The notes: generated by a model not told the origin, from the sequence alone. 54,802 nucleotides of DNA from Oscillospiraceae bacterium (GCA_017937195.1 JAGBEA010000026.1:1-54802), one strand, 5' to 3'. Positions 33,373 through 43,030 are shown, counted from the stretch's first letter. Made by a program: numbers and translations.

Positions 33373-34626
33373 TTATTCATAGATAGGGTGCTTTTCGATC
33401 AGCTCTGCCACGCGGGCGATGACCGCGTCGCGGTTGCCCTCATAGTCGGACACGATATCGTCGATGCACTGCACGATCTGCTCCATCTCGTGGGGTTCAA
33501 AGCCGCGGGTGGTCACCACGGGCGTACCGATGCGCACGCCGCTGGTGATGCCGGGCTTCTGGGGGTCGTTGGGGATGGCGTTCTTGTTCAGCGTGATGCA
33601 GACGCTGTCCAGCTGATTCTGCAGGTCCTTGCCGGTGATGCCCTTATTGCGCAGATCCACCAGCACCAGATGGTTGTCCGTACCTCCGGATACCATATGG
33701 AAATCGTGGCGGCGCAGACTCTCCGCCAGTGCGGCGGCGTTGGCGATCACCTTTTCGGCGTACGCCTTGAACGCAGGCTGCATGGCTTCCTTCAGGCACA
33801 CCGCCTTACCGGCGATGACGTGCATCAAAGGACCGCCCTGCATACCGGGGAACACGGCGCTGTTGATCTTCTTGCCCAGCTCCTCGCGTGCAAGGATCAT
33901 ACCGCCGCGGGGGCCGCGCAGCGTCTTGTGGGTGGTGGTGGTCACCACATCGGCGTAGGGCACGGGGTTCATATGCTGACCGCCTGCCACCAAGCCTGCA
34001 ATGTGGGCCATATCCACCATCAGATACGCGCCGTGGCGGTGTGCGATGTCGGCAAAAATCTTGAAATCAATGGCGCGGGGATAGGCGGATGCACCTGCCA
34101 CCAGAACCTTGGGCTGATGCTGCTTCACCAGATCTTCGATCATATTGTAGTCGATGCAGCCGGTGGCGGGATCGACGCCGTAGCTGACGCTCTTATAGTA
34201 CTTGCCGGACAGATTCACGGATGCGCCGTGGGTGAGATGGCCGCCGTTGGCAAGATCCATACCCATCAGCGTGTCGCCGGGCTGCATCAGCGCTGCATAG
34301 GCGGCGAGGTTGGCCTGGGCGCCGGAGTGGGGCTGCACATTGGCAAACTCCGCGCCGAACAGCGCCTTGGCACGGTCGATAGCCAGCTGCTCCACGCCGT
34401 CCACAAACTCGCAGCCGCCGTAGTAGCGCCGAGAGGGATACCCTTCGGCATACTTATTGGTCAGCACGCTGCCCATCGCGGCGATCACTGCGGCGGACGC
34501 CACGTTCTCTGAGGCGATCAGTTCAATATTTCTCTTCTGTCGGTCATACTCCTGCATCATGAGCGCTGCGATCTCGCTGTCAAAGCCCTCCAGATACTGC
34601 ATGCCCTGCTCCAGAATGTTGTGCAT
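33373..34626 (-). CDS. glyA: Serine hydroxymethyltransferase
   Basis: A 417-residue PLP enzyme that interconverts serine and glycine while loading tetrahydrofolate with one carbon. The PLP lysine lies in [15 protein letters not shown] near residue 230, and [11 protein letters not shown] plus [18 protein letters not shown] at the N-terminus are diagnostic. Its length is normal. A nine-codon upstream extension is open but ATG 34626 follows AAGGAGG and begins at the usual position. It has its own promoter and stands alone between the GNAT and aro units. Confidence 0.97.
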   Translation of the reverse strand: MHNILEQGMQYLEGFDSEIAALMMQEYDRQKRNIELIASENVASAAVIAAMGSVLTNKYAEGYPSRRYYGGCEFVDGVEQLAIDRAKALFGAEFANVQPHSGAQANLAAYAALMQPGDTLMGMDLANGGHLTHGASVNLSGKYYKSVSYGVDPATGCIDYNMIEDLVKQHQPKVLVAGASAYPRAIDFKIFADIAHRHGAYLMVDMAHIAGLVAGGQHMNPVPYADVVTTTTHKTLRGPRGGMILAREELGKKINSAVFPGMQGGPLMHVIAGKAVCLKEAMQPAFKAYAEKVIANAAALAESLRRHDFHMVSGGTDNHLVLVDLRNKGITGKDLQNQLDSVCITLNKNAIPNDPQKPGITSGVRIGTPVVTTRGFEPHEMEQIVQCIDDIVSDYEGNRDAVIARVAELIEKHPIYE

Positions 34627-34701
34627 AGTTTTGTTCCTCCTTGCCGCCGTCATCGGCTGCGGCAGCTTCTCTTTTCCGGCGTATATGCCGTCACTTTATC
34701 C

Positions 34702-34729
34702 ATTATACCAATACACCGCAGAAAGTCAA
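34702..34729 (-). promoter_or_regulatory. Promoter of glyA
   Basis: On the minus strand TTGACT (34724-34729) and TATAAT (34702-34707) are 16 bases apart; a 75-base leader follows with no riboswitch seen. Confidence 0.75.
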
Positions 34730-34791
34730 TCTTCCCGTATGGAACATTCCGTATCTTTCTCGTTTTTTCACGGCTTTTTTGCGTTTAGCGG

Positions 34792-34820
34792 TTGACATTT
34801 CCAAAAAATTGATCTATATT
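34792..34820 (+). promoter_or_regulatory. Promoter of the aromatic operon
   Basis: TTGACA (34792-34797) and TATATT (34815-34820) are 17 bases apart. It is followed by the Phe/Tyr-rich leader and an attenuator. Confidence 0.85.
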
Positions 34821-34861
34821 CACAGTAGTAAGTATCCCATTTCACGAATGGAGAGCAAACT

Positions 34862-34930
34862 ATGAAGAACTTCGTTTTTGCATCCTATTACTTTTACTTT
34901 ACCGCTTCTTCCGGTAAGGGTAATTTGTGA
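34862..34930 (+). CDS. Phe/Tyr leader peptide of the aromatic operon
   Basis: A 22-residue frame, missed because of its size: MKNFVFASYYFYFTAS then SGKGNL. Of residues 4-13, four are Phe and three Tyr (FVFASYYFYF). It follows a promoter by about 40 bases and GGAGAGC lies upstream of the ATG. A terminator stands 32 bases after the stop, before the DAHP synthase gene. Ribosome stalling at Phe or Tyr codons when the charged tRNAs are scarce would let transcription continue, the classic attenuation design. Confidence 0.85.
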   Translation: MKNFVFASYYFYFTASSGKGNL

Positions 34931-34962
34931 TGCAAAAATAGGTTTCGTGAAACTGTATTTTG

Positions 34963-34994
34963 TGCGGCACAGGTTATCCTGGGCCGCATTTTTT
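34963..34994 (+). terminator. Attenuator terminator of the aromatic operon
   Basis: TGCGGC (34963-34968) pairs with GCCGCA (34983-34988), and T6 follows directly. Upstream, TTTTTGCAT in the leader pairs with ATGCAAAAA after its stop codon, and TTCACGAA (near 34843) is complementary to TTCGTGAA (near 34944), the material for alternative folds. Confidence 0.8.
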
Positions 34995-35028
34995 CTTTCG
35001 CATTTTTCATTTTAATGGAGGTATCATC

Positions 35029-36033
35029 ATGATCGTAATTCTCAAGCACGGTGTCAATCAGGAAATGCGCGCTCCCTTGATCGAATGGCTCAAGGGGCAG
35101 GGTCTGGGCGTCCATATTTCCGATGGCGATTACCAGACCGTTCTCGGTCTCATCGGCGACACCAGCCATGTGGATATGGATCTGATCGCCAGCCTCGGTA
35201 TGGTGGATTCCGTCAAGCGCATCACCGACCCGTTCAAGTGCTGCAACCGCAAGTTCCACCCCGAGGACAGCGTCATTGAGGTGGGCGAGGCCAAGATCGG
35301 CGGCGGACACTTTGCCATGATGGCAGGTCCCTGCTCCGTGGAATCCGAGGAGCAGATCGTCACCGTGGCCAAGGCGGTGAAGGCAGCCGGCGCCCAGTTC
35401 CTGCGCGGCGGCGCGTTCAAGCCCCGTACCTCCCCCTACGATTTTCAGGGTCTCAAGGCCACCGGTATCGAGCTTTTGAAGATCGCCCGTCAGGAGACGG
35501 GTCTGCCCATCGTGACCGAGATCATGAGCACCGATGACCTGCCCCTTTTCGATGATGTGGACGTGATTCAGGTGGGCGCGCGCAATATGCAGAACTTCGA
35601 TCTGCTGCGCAAGCTGGGTCAGCTGCGCAAGCCGATTTTGCTCAAGCGCGGTCTTGCCAACACGCTGAAGGAATTTTTGATGAGCGCCGAGTACATTATG
35701 GCAGGCGGCAACGAGCAGGTGATCCTCTGCGAGCGCGGCATCCGCACCTTTGACGATTACACCCGCAACACGCTGGATCTGGCAGCCGTGCCTATGCTGC
35801 ACGAGCTGACCCACCTGCCCATCATCGTTGACCCCAGCCACGCCACGGGACGGGCCAATCTGGTGCTGCCTATGGCACTGGCCAGCGCTGCCTGCGGCGC
35901 CGACGGTCTCATCATCGAGGTGCACAACGATCCCATGCACGCGCTGTGCGACGGCGCACAGTCCCTGCGTCCCGAGGATTACGCCGCGCTGGCGGAGAAG
36001 GTGCGCCGTGTCCGTGAGGCAAGCGCATTATGA
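35029..36033 (+). CDS. aroF: DAHP synthase
   Basis: A 334-residue enzyme that joins PEP and erythrose 4-phosphate, the first step of the shikimate path. Residues about 1-70 are a ferredoxin/ACT-like extension ([20 protein letters not shown]) as in the Thermotoga/Geobacillus type, which allows feedback by Tyr, Phe or prephenate. The catalytic barrel has [23 protein letters not shown] and VDPSHATGR, with metal-binding residues in the usual places. ATG 35029 has TGGAGGT upstream. It is the first gene of the operon, so the attenuator controls all that follows; it overlaps tyrA by 4 bases. Confidence 0.96.
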   Translation: MIVILKHGVNQEMRAPLIEWLKGQGLGVHISDGDYQTVLGLIGDTSHVDMDLIASLGMVDSVKRITDPFKCCNRKFHPEDSVIEVGEAKIGGGHFAMMAGPCSVESEEQIVTVAKAVKAAGAQFLRGGAFKPRTSPYDFQGLKATGIELLKIARQETGLPIVTEIMSTDDLPLFDDVDVIQVGARNMQNFDLLRKLGQLRKPILLKRGLANTLKEFLMSAEYIMAGGNEQVILCERGIRTFDDYTRNTLDLAAVPMLHELTHLPIIVDPSHATGRANLVLPMALASAACGADGLIIEVHNDPMHALCDGAQSLRPEDYAALAEKVRRVREASAL

Positions 36034-36863
36034 CCGTCGGAATCGTAGGCTTGGGTCTCATCGGCGGATCCTTTGCCAAGGCGTATGCCGAGGCAGGTCA
36101 CACTGTTCTGGCTGCGGATACGGATCGCAGCACGCTGGAATATGCCAAGATCTGCGGCACGGTCAGCGGTGCGCTGACGGAGGAGAACATCTCCGCCTGC
36201 GATCTGGTGCTGATCGCCATCTTCCCCGAGGCTGCCATCGCCTATCTGCGCAAAATGGCGCCCCACATCGGCTCCCACACCGTGGTGATCGATTGCTGCG
36301 GCACCAAGCGCGTGGTGTGCGCCGCCGCCTTCCCTCTGGCAAAGCAGCACGGCTTCACCTTCCTTGGCGGACACCCTATGGCGGGCAACCACCACTCCGG
36401 CTTCAAGTATGCCCGCGCCAATCTCTATCACAACGCGCCTATGGTCATCGTGCCTGCTGATTTCGATGACATCGCGCTGCTGGATCGGGTGAAGCAGCTG
36501 CTCTCTCCGGCGCAGTTCGGGCGCATCAGTGTCACCACCGCAGACAAGCACGATGAGATGATCGCCTTCACCTCCCAGCTTGCCCACGTGGTGTCCAACG
36601 CCTATATCAAAAGCCCCACCGCCGGCACCCACAAGGGCTTCTCCGCCGGCAGCTATAAGGATCTGACCCGCGTGGCGTGGCTCAATCCTGATATGTGGGC
36701 AGAGCTTTTCTTGGAGAACAAGGACTATCTGATGGACGAGCTGGACGGTCTCATCGCCGCGCTGCAGCAGTACCGCGAGGCGATGGCGGATGACGACCTG
36801 CCCCGTCTGGTGCAGCTGCTGGACGACGGACGCCGGCGCAAAGAGGAGGTAGACGGCAGATGA
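36030..36863 (+). CDS. tyrA: Prephenate dehydrogenase
   Basis: A 277-residue NAD-dependent enzyme that converts prephenate to 4-hydroxyphenylpyruvate for tyrosine. The Rossmann loop GLGLIGGSFAKAYAE is at residues 7-21. The catalytic histidine is probably in GGHPMAGNHHSGF, as in the family. The all-helical dimer part follows (FTSQLAHVVSNAYI). There is no C-terminal ACT domain, so it may not be feedback-regulated itself. It overlaps aroF and aroB by 4 bases each. Confidence 0.93.
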   Translation: MTVGIVGLGLIGGSFAKAYAEAGHTVLAADTDRSTLEYAKICGTVSGALTEENISACDLVLIAIFPEAAIAYLRKMAPHIGSHTVVIDCCGTKRVVCAAAFPLAKQHGFTFLGGHPMAGNHHSGFKYARANLYHNAPMVIVPADFDDIALLDRVKQLLSPAQFGRISVTTADKHDEMIAFTSQLAHVVSNAYIKSPTAGTHKGFSAGSYKDLTRVAWLNPDMWAELFLENKDYLMDELDGLIAALQQYREAMADDDLPRLVQLLDDGRRRKEEVDGR

Positions 36864-37918
36864 CCACCATTCCCATCCCCGCATCCACCCCCTATGAGGT
36901 GTGCATTGAAGGCGGCTGTCTTGACCGCCTCGGCGAAAAGCTGACCGCTCTCACCAACCCCTGCACCGTGGCGGTCATCTCCGACACCACCGTGTTCCCG
37001 CTGTACGGACAGCGCGTGTGCGATTCGCTCCGCGATGCCGGCTTTCGCGTGGTCAGCTTCGTTATCCCCAGCGGCGAGAGCGCCAAAAATCTCACCACCT
37101 ACGGCGAAGTCCTCACCTTCCTCGCCCGGAACCGCCTGACCCGCAGCGATATGCTGGCAGCGCTGGGCGGCGGCGTGGTGGGCGACCTGACCGGCTTTGC
37201 CGCTGCCACCTATCAGCGCGGCATCCGCTATATCCAAATACCCACCACCCTTTTGGCGGCGGTGGACTCCTCGGTGGGCGGCAAGACCGCTGTGGACTTG
37301 TCCGTGGGCAAGAACTTGGTGGGCGCGTTCCATCAGCCTGCGCTGGTGTGGTGCGACCCGGACACCCTCGCCACCCTCCCCCCTGCCGTCTTTCGTGACG
37401 GCTGCGCCGAGGTCATCAAGTACGGTCTGTTGGGCGACGCGGACTTCTTTAACCGCCTCTGCCAAATCCATATCCCCCAGCAGCTGGAGGCGGTCATCGC
37501 CCGCTGCGTGCAGATGAAGTGCGATGTGGTCAGCGAGGACGAGTTTGACCGCGGATGCCGCCAGCTTTTGAATCTGGGACACACCTTCGGTCACGCCATC
37601 GAGGGTGTCAGCGGCTATACGCTGTCCCACGGGCACTGCGTCGCCATCGGTATGGCGCTGATGTGCCGCGCCGCCGCATCGCTTGGCTACTGCGCCCCCT
37701 CCGTCTGCGAGGCGGCGGAGTCGCTGCTGCGGCGCTACGGCCTGCCCACCCAAAGCCCCTACGGTCTGGCGCAGCTGCGTGAGGCTGTGCTGGCGGATAA
37801 GAAGATGGACGGCGCGTCCATCCATCTGGCTGTCCCCTACGCCATCGGCGACACCCGCCTTGTGAAAATTCCCGCCTCGCAGCTGGAAGACTGGCTCCGC
37901 GCCGGAGGTGTGCAATGA
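36860..37918 (+). CDS. aroB: 3-Dehydroquinate synthase
   Basis: A 352-residue NAD/metal enzyme that cyclises DAHP to 3-dehydroquinate. Signatures are LGGGVVGDLTGFAAATYQRG, the substrate-binding IPTTLLAAVDSSVGGKTAVD and the zinc ligands in LLNLGHTFGHAIE. Length is usual. It overlaps tyrA and aroA by 4 bases. Confidence 0.97.
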   Translation: MTTIPIPASTPYEVCIEGGCLDRLGEKLTALTNPCTVAVISDTTVFPLYGQRVCDSLRDAGFRVVSFVIPSGESAKNLTTYGEVLTFLARNRLTRSDMLAALGGGVVGDLTGFAAATYQRGIRYIQIPTTLLAAVDSSVGGKTAVDLSVGKNLVGAFHQPALVWCDPDTLATLPPAVFRDGCAEVIKYGLLGDADFFNRLCQIHIPQQLEAVIARCVQMKCDVVSEDEFDRGCRQLLNLGHTFGHAIEGVSGYTLSHGHCVAIGMALMCRAAASLGYCAPSVCEAAESLLRRYGLPTQSPYGLAQLREAVLADKKMDGASIHLAVPYAIGDTRLVKIPASQLEDWLRAGGVQ

Positions 37919-39159
37919 CCTACACCGCATCATCCGGCGCACTGCGCGGCACCGTCGCCATCCCCGCCTCCAAGTCGCAGGCCCACCGCCTGCTGATTTG
38001 CGCGGCGCTGGGCGCCCATCCGGTCACTCTGCGCTGTGACGGACTTTCCCGCGACATCGAGGCCACCGTTGCCTGCCTGCGCGGCTTGGGCGCGGAGATT
38101 GCTGTGGCCGACAATGTGCTGCGCGTCACCCCCATTGCCAAAACTGCCGCAGCCTCCACGCTGCGCTGCGGCGAAAGCGGCTCCACGCTGCGCTTTTTGC
38201 TGCCGGTGACTGCCGCGCTGGGCGCCGATGCCGCTTTTGAGATGGAGGGTCGGCTGCCCCAGCGCCCCCTCGCCCCCTTGGATGAGCAGTTGACCGCCCA
38301 CGGCGCGAAACTGTCGCGTGAGGGCGATATCCTCCGCTGCTGCGGACAGCTGCGCGCCGGCGAGTATACCCTGCCCGGCAACATCTCCTCCCAGTATATC
38401 TCCGGTCTCCTCTTTGCCCTGCCCCTTTTGGAGGGGGACAGCGTGCTGCGTGTCACCGGCAAGGTGGAGTCCGCCGCCTACATCGCTATGACAGAGGATG
38501 CCCTGCGCCTCAGCGGCATCACATTTTATAAGGAAGGACAGACCTACCGCATCCCCGGCGCCCAGCGCTATTGCCTGCCGCGACAGCTGCAGGTGGAGGG
38601 CGACTGGTCCAACGCCGCCTTCTTTCTGTGCGCCGGTGCCTTCTCCCCCGAGGGTGTCACCGTCACGGGGCTGAACCTTTCCTCGTCCCAGGGTGACCGC
38701 GCCGTGGTGGACATCCTCCGCCGCTTTGGCGCAGAGGTCACCCAGAGCGCCGACAGCGTCACTGTCAAGGGCGGCACGCTCCACGGCATCACCGTCGACG
38801 CCGCCGCCATCCCCGACCTCATCCCCGTTTTGAGCGTGGTGGCCGCCGCAGCCGAGGGCGAGAGCCGCATCACCGGCGCTGCCCGCCTGCGTTTGAAGGA
38901 ATCCGACCGGTTGCAGACCACGGCGCAGCTGCTCACCGCCTTGGGCGGCGAGGTGACAGAGCTGCCGGACGGCTTGGTGATTCGCGGCACAGCGCAGCTG
39001 CGCGGCGGCAGCGCCGATGCCTGCAACGACCATCGCATCGCCATGTCCGCGGCGGTGGCTGCCTCCATTTGCCGCGGCAGCGTCACCGTGGAGGGCAGCG
39101 AATGTGTATCCAAATCCTATCCCCGTTTCTGGGAAGACTATTCCAAACTGAAAGGATAA
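37915..39159 (+). CDS. aroA: EPSP synthase (3-phosphoshikimate 1-carboxyvinyltransferase)
   Basis: A 414-residue enzyme that adds the enolpyruvyl group to shikimate 3-phosphate. It opens with IPASKSQAHRLLICAAL, and contains CGESGSTLRFLLPV, DWSNAAFFL, RLRLKESDRLQTTA and DHRIAMSAAVA, all family-typical. The segment RCGESGSTLRF replaces the LGNAGTAMR found in class I enzymes, which places it with the glyphosate-tolerant-like class II group in style; tolerance has not been tested. ATG 37915 overlaps aroB by 4 bases. Confidence 0.95.
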   Translation: MTYTASSGALRGTVAIPASKSQAHRLLICAALGAHPVTLRCDGLSRDIEATVACLRGLGAEIAVADNVLRVTPIAKTAAASTLRCGESGSTLRFLLPVTAALGADAAFEMEGRLPQRPLAPLDEQLTAHGAKLSREGDILRCCGQLRAGEYTLPGNISSQYISGLLFALPLLEGDSVLRVTGKVESAAYIAMTEDALRLSGITFYKEGQTYRIPGAQRYCLPRQLQVEGDWSNAAFFLCAGAFSPEGVTVTGLNLSSSQGDRAVVDILRRFGAEVTQSADSVTVKGGTLHGITVDAAAIPDLIPVLSVVAAAAEGESRITGAARLRLKESDRLQTTAQLLTALGGEVTELPDGLVIRGTAQLRGGSADACNDHRIAMSAAVAASICRGSVTVEGSECVSKSYPRFWEDYSKLKG

Positions 39160-39163
39160 GCCT

Positions 39164-40237
39164 ATGAGCAGCAGCTACGGAACCAACCTGCGTGTGACCG
39201 TCTTCGGTCAGTCCCACTCCGAGGCCATCGGCGTCACGGTGGAGGGTCTGCCCGCCGGTCACGCCATCGATCTTGCGGCGCTGCAGCGCTTTATGGATCG
39301 CCGCGCACCCGGCCGCAACGCCTATTCCACCCCCCGCAAGGAGGCGGACGTCCCCCAGTTCCTCTCCGGCATCAAGGATGGTGTGCTGTGCGGCGCACCG
39401 CTGACGGCAGTCATATATAACACCAATACCCGCTCCGGCGATTACGCGGAGCTTGCCACCACCCCCCGCCCCGGTCACGCCGACTATACCGCCTATGTGA
39501 AGTACGGGCCTTCCCGTGACTATGCCGGCGGCGGACACTTCTCCGGCCGTTTGACGGCGCCGCTGTGCATTGCCGGCGGTATCTGTCTGCAGCTGCTGGC
39601 AGAAAAGGGCATCACCGTCTTTGCCCGCATCCGCTCCATCGGTACCGTGCAGGACGATGCACCCTTCACCGCATCGGTGGGGGAAAAGGACTTCCCCACG
39701 GTGTCGGACGCGGCAGGCGAGGCGATGCAAGCTGCCATCGCCGCTGCCAAAGCCGATGGCGACAGCGTAGGCGGCGTGGTAGAGTGCGTGGTGCTGGGCG
39801 CACCTGCCGGCTTGGGCGACCCCATGTTTGACGGAATGGAGAACCGCATCGCCTCCGCCCTCTTCGGCATCCCCGCCGTCAAGGGCGTGGAGTTTGGCGA
39901 CGGTTTTGCCGCCGCCGCGCTGCGGGGCAGTGAGAATAATGACCCCTTCATCGTAGAAAACGGCGCCGTTGCCACCGCCACCAACCACTGCGGCGGCATC
40001 TTGGGCGGCATCACCAACGGGATGCCCCTCATCGTTCGCGCCGCCTTCAAACCCACCCCCTCCATCGCCAAGGAGCAGCAGAGCGTGGACCTGACCACGC
40101 TGCAAGAGAAAAAACTGACGGTACGCGGGCGTCACGATCCGTGCATCGTTCCCCGTGCAGTCCCCTGCGTGGAGGCTGCCGTAGCCATCGCGGTGTACGA
40201 TGCGTGGCTGGAATCTCAAAAATATAAGGAGAATTGA
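39164..40237 (+). CDS. aroC: Chorismate synthase
   Basis: A 357-residue FMN-dependent enzyme that forms chorismate from EPSP. Signatures are the opening SSSYGTNLRVTVFGQSHSEA, APGRNAYSTPRKEADVPQF and RDYAGGGHFSGRLTAPL, with RHDPCIVPRAVPCVEA near the end. Length is normal. It starts 4 bases after aroA and ends just before pheA. Confidence 0.97.
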   Translation: MSSSYGTNLRVTVFGQSHSEAIGVTVEGLPAGHAIDLAALQRFMDRRAPGRNAYSTPRKEADVPQFLSGIKDGVLCGAPLTAVIYNTNTRSGDYAELATTPRPGHADYTAYVKYGPSRDYAGGGHFSGRLTAPLCIAGGICLQLLAEKGITVFARIRSIGTVQDDAPFTASVGEKDFPTVSDAAGEAMQAAIAAAKADGDSVGGVVECVVLGAPAGLGDPMFDGMENRIASALFGIPAVKGVEFGDGFAAAALRGSENNDPFIVENGAVATATNHCGGILGGITNGMPLIVRAAFKPTPSIAKEQQSVDLTTLQEKKLTVRGRHDPCIVPRAVPCVEAAVAIAVYDAWLESQKYKEN

Positions 40238-40239
40238 CT

Positions 40240-41382
40240 ATGGATCTGCAGGATTTGAGAAAAGAAATCGACAAGGTAGATGACCAACTGGTGTCCCTCT
40301 TCACCCAGCGGATGGAGCTGAGCGGGCAGGTCGCCGCCTATAAGAAAGCAAACGCACTGCCTGCGCTGGACGCAGGGCGTGAGCGCGATAAGCTGCAGCA
40401 GATCGCCGAGAAAATGCCGGAGGAGCTGCAGGAGTACGCGCTGTCGCTGTATTCCCTCATCTTCGAGCTGAGCCGCTCCCGCCAGAATGTGCTTCTCGGC
40501 CACGGTAACGAGCTGACCGAGCAGATCAGCCACGCCATCGCCAACACCCAGCCCTTGTTCCCCCCCAGCGCTATGGTGGCGTGTCAGGGTGTGGAGGGCG
40601 CTTACTCCCAGATCGCCTGCGAAAAGCTGTTCAAGCGCCCCAACGTGCTCTACTTTTCCAATTTTGAGGCGGTATTCTCCGCCATCGAGACCGGTCTGTG
40701 CCGCTACGGCGTGATCCCGCTGGAAAACAGCACCGCCGGCAGCGTGAATATGGTCTATGACCTGATGATGCGCCACAATTTCCGCATCGTGCGCAGCGTG
40801 CGGCTGAAGGTGGATCACAATCTGCTGGCCAAGTCCGGCGTGAAGCTGGAGGACATCCGCGAGGTATACTCCCACGATCAGGCCATCAACCAGTGCAGCG
40901 CCTTTTTGCAGCAGCACCCCGAGATCAAGGTGATCCGCTGCGCCAACACCGCCGAGGCCGCCAAAATCGTGGCGGAGTCCCACCGCACCGACATTGCGGC
41001 GCTGTCCTCCCGCTCCTGCGCGGAGCTGTACGGTCTGCAGTGCCTGCTGTCCTCCTGCCAGGATCAGTCCAATAACTACACCCGCTTCATCTGCATCTCC
41101 CGCAATCTGGAGATCTATCCCGGCGCTGACCGCACCAGCTTGATGGTGGTGCTGCCCCACCGCCCCGGCTCTCTTTACAAGATGCTGTCCCGTCTGTACG
41201 CGCTGGGCATCAACCTCAACAAGCTGGAGAGCCGCCCCCTCCCCGACCGCGATTTCGAGTTTATGTTCTATTTCGATCTGGACACCTCCGTCTACTCCCC
41301 CCAGTTCATTCAGCTGATGGGCGAGCTGGAGAGCGTGTGCGAGTCCTTCACCTACCTTGGCAGCTACAGTGAGGTGATCTGA
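40240..41382 (+). CDS. pheA: Bifunctional chorismate mutase/prephenate dehydratase (P-protein)
   Basis: A 380-residue enzyme with three parts: an AroQ-type chorismate mutase (about 1-90, DLRKEIDKVDDQLVSLFTQR), a prephenate dehydratase (about 105-290, ACQGVEGAYSQIACEKLF; IPLENSTAGSVN; NNYTRFICIS, where the TRF is catalytic) and an ACT regulatory domain (about 300-378, LYALGINLNKLESRPLP, with the ESRP motif that binds Phe). Feedback inhibition by phenylalanine is expected. A TTG two codons upstream is open, but AAGGAG is placed for ATG 40240. It overlaps the next gene by 1 base. Confidence 0.96.
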   Translation: MDLQDLRKEIDKVDDQLVSLFTQRMELSGQVAAYKKANALPALDAGRERDKLQQIAEKMPEELQEYALSLYSLIFELSRSRQNVLLGHGNELTEQISHAIANTQPLFPPSAMVACQGVEGAYSQIACEKLFKRPNVLYFSNFEAVFSAIETGLCRYGVIPLENSTAGSVNMVYDLMMRHNFRIVRSVRLKVDHNLLAKSGVKLEDIREVYSHDQAINQCSAFLQQHPEIKVIRCANTAEAAKIVAESHRTDIAALSSRSCAELYGLQCLLSSCQDQSNNYTRFICISRNLEIYPGADRTSLMVVLPHRPGSLYKMLSRLYALGINLNKLESRPLPDRDFEFMFYFDLDTSVYSPQFIQLMGELESVCESFTYLGSYSEVI

Positions 41383-42599
41383 TGCACTTCGGCCTTTTGG
41401 GCAAAACGCTGGGGCACAGCTACTCCCCCGCCATCCACGCCCTGCTGGGCTCTGCCCCCTACGGTCTTTTCGAGAAATCGGAGGCAGAACTGCCGGTTTT
41501 CCTTAAAAACGGCGGCTTTCGCGGCTTGAATGTGACCATTCCCTATAAAAAAGCCGTTGTCCCCTACTGCGCCGAGCTGTCCGATACCGCCCGCGCCTTG
41601 GGCAGTGTCAACACCATCGTCCGCCGCGCCGACGGCACGCTCTACGGCGACAATACCGACTATTACGGCTTTATGAGCCTTGTGCGCCAAAGCGGTATCG
41701 ACCCCAAGGGCAAGAAGGCGCTGGTGCTGGGCAGCGGCGGCGCGTCTGTCACGGTGTGCGCCGTGCTGGGTGCGCTGGGCGCGGAGGTGGTGGTCATCTC
41801 CCGCAGCGGCGCGGACAACTATGACAATCTCGCCCGCCACGCGGATGCCAGAATCCTCGTCAACACCACCCCCGTGGGGATGTATCCCCACAACGGCGCG
41901 GCGGCGGTAAATCTGCAAAACTGCCCCGACTGCGAGGCGGTGTTCGACCTCATCTATAACCCCGCACGCACCGCGCTGATGCTGCAGGCGGAGTCGCTGG
42001 GCATCCCCTGCTTTGGCGGTCTCCATATGCTGGTGGCGCAGGCCAAACGAAGCAGTGAGCAGTTCCAAAACCGCGCCATCGGCGACAGCGAAACGCTGCG
42101 CATTGAGGGGATTCTGCGCCGCGAGATGCAGAACATCGTGCTCATCGGGATGCCCGGCTGCGGCAAATCCACGGTGGCACGGCGCTTGGGCGCGGCGCTG
42201 AACCGTCAGGTTTGGGACAGCGACGCGCTGGTGGAGGAAATGGCCGGTATGCCCATCCCCGAAATCTTCGCCCGATACGGCGAGGAGGAGTTCCGCCGTC
42301 TGGAAACGCAGGTGCTGGCAGCACTGGGCAAGCGCTCCGGCATCATCATCGCCACCGGCGGCGGCTGCGTCAAGCGGCAGGAGAACTACGCGCCGCTCCA
42401 TCAAAACGGCGTCATCTTCTGGCTGCAGCGCGACCTTGCCGCCCTGCCTACGGACGGCCGTCCCCTCTCCCAGCAAAATGACCTCGCCGCGCTGTACGCC
42501 CAGCGTGCGCCGCTGTACGCGCGCTTTGCCGACCACTGCATCGACAATAACGGCGCGCCGGAAACCACCGTCAACGCCATCAAGGAGGCATTGGAATGA
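41382..42599 (+). CDS. aroE-aroK: Shikimate dehydrogenase-shikimate kinase fusion
   Basis: A 405-residue two-domain enzyme. Residues about 1-245 are shikimate dehydrogenase: GLLGKTLGHSYSPAIH binds shikimate, NVTIPYKKAV has the catalytic lysine, GDNTDYYGF the aspartate, and LVLGSGGASVTV the NADPH loop. Residues about 248-405 are shikimate kinase, with Walker A IGMPGCGKSTVARRL near 254-268, DSDALVEEMAG, ATGGGCV and the lid LPTDGRPLSQQ. The two consecutive steps are thus joined in one chain, a fusion not usual in bacteria, where the two are mostly separate. It overlaps pheA by 1 base and aroQ by 4. Confidence 0.96.
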   Translation: MHFGLLGKTLGHSYSPAIHALLGSAPYGLFEKSEAELPVFLKNGGFRGLNVTIPYKKAVVPYCAELSDTARALGSVNTIVRRADGTLYGDNTDYYGFMSLVRQSGIDPKGKKALVLGSGGASVTVCAVLGALGAEVVVISRSGADNYDNLARHADARILVNTTPVGMYPHNGAAAVNLQNCPDCEAVFDLIYNPARTALMLQAESLGIPCFGGLHMLVAQAKRSSEQFQNRAIGDSETLRIEGILRREMQNIVLIGMPGCGKSTVARRLGAALNRQVWDSDALVEEMAGMPIPEIFARYGEEEFRRLETQVLAALGKRSGIIIATGGGCVKRQENYAPLHQNGVIFWLQRDLAALPTDGRPLSQQNDLAALYAQRAPLYARFADHCIDNNGAPETTVNAIKEALE

Positions 42600-43030
42600 A
42601 ATTTCTCGTCATCAACGGACCGAATCTGAATCTGCTGGGTCTGCGGGAGCCGGACATCTACGGCAAGCAGGATTACGCCGCGCTGTGCGACCTTGTCCGC
42701 CAAACCTGCGCTGCCGAGGGCATCGAGGTGGCGCTGTTCCAGTCCAACCACGAGGGTGCCATTGTGGATGCCATCCAAGGCGCCTACGGCAAAATGGACG
42801 GCATCGTCATCAATCCTGCCGCCTATACCCACACCAGCATCGCCATTCTCGACGCGCTGAAGGCAGTGGGTCTGCCGGCGGTGGAGGTGCATATCTCCGA
42901 TGTCAGCCAGCGGGAGGACTTCCGTCAGGTGTCCTACGCCGGCCGCGCCTGCATCAAGACCTATATGGGTCTTGGCTTCGAGGGCTACCGTCAGGCGATT
43001 TTGTATCTGAAGGACTATCTGGCAAAATAA
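42596..43030 (+). CDS. aroQ: Type II 3-dehydroquinase
   Basis: A 144-residue enzyme that dehydrates 3-dehydroquinate to 3-dehydroshikimate. It opens with INGPNLNLLGLREPDIYG (catalytic Arg and Tyr loop), and has FQSNHEGAIVDAIQGA, NPAAYTHTSIAI and VEVHISDVSQREDFR with the catalytic histidine, all typical of the type II, dodecamer-forming form. The operon therefore lacks no shikimate step. It is the last gene before the terminator at 43040. Confidence 0.97.
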   Translation: MKFLVINGPNLNLLGLREPDIYGKQDYAALCDLVRQTCAAEGIEVALFQSNHEGAIVDAIQGAYGKMDGIVINPAAYTHTSIAILDALKAVGLPAVEVHISDVSQREDFRQVSYAGRACIKTYMGLGFEGYRQAILYLKDYLAK

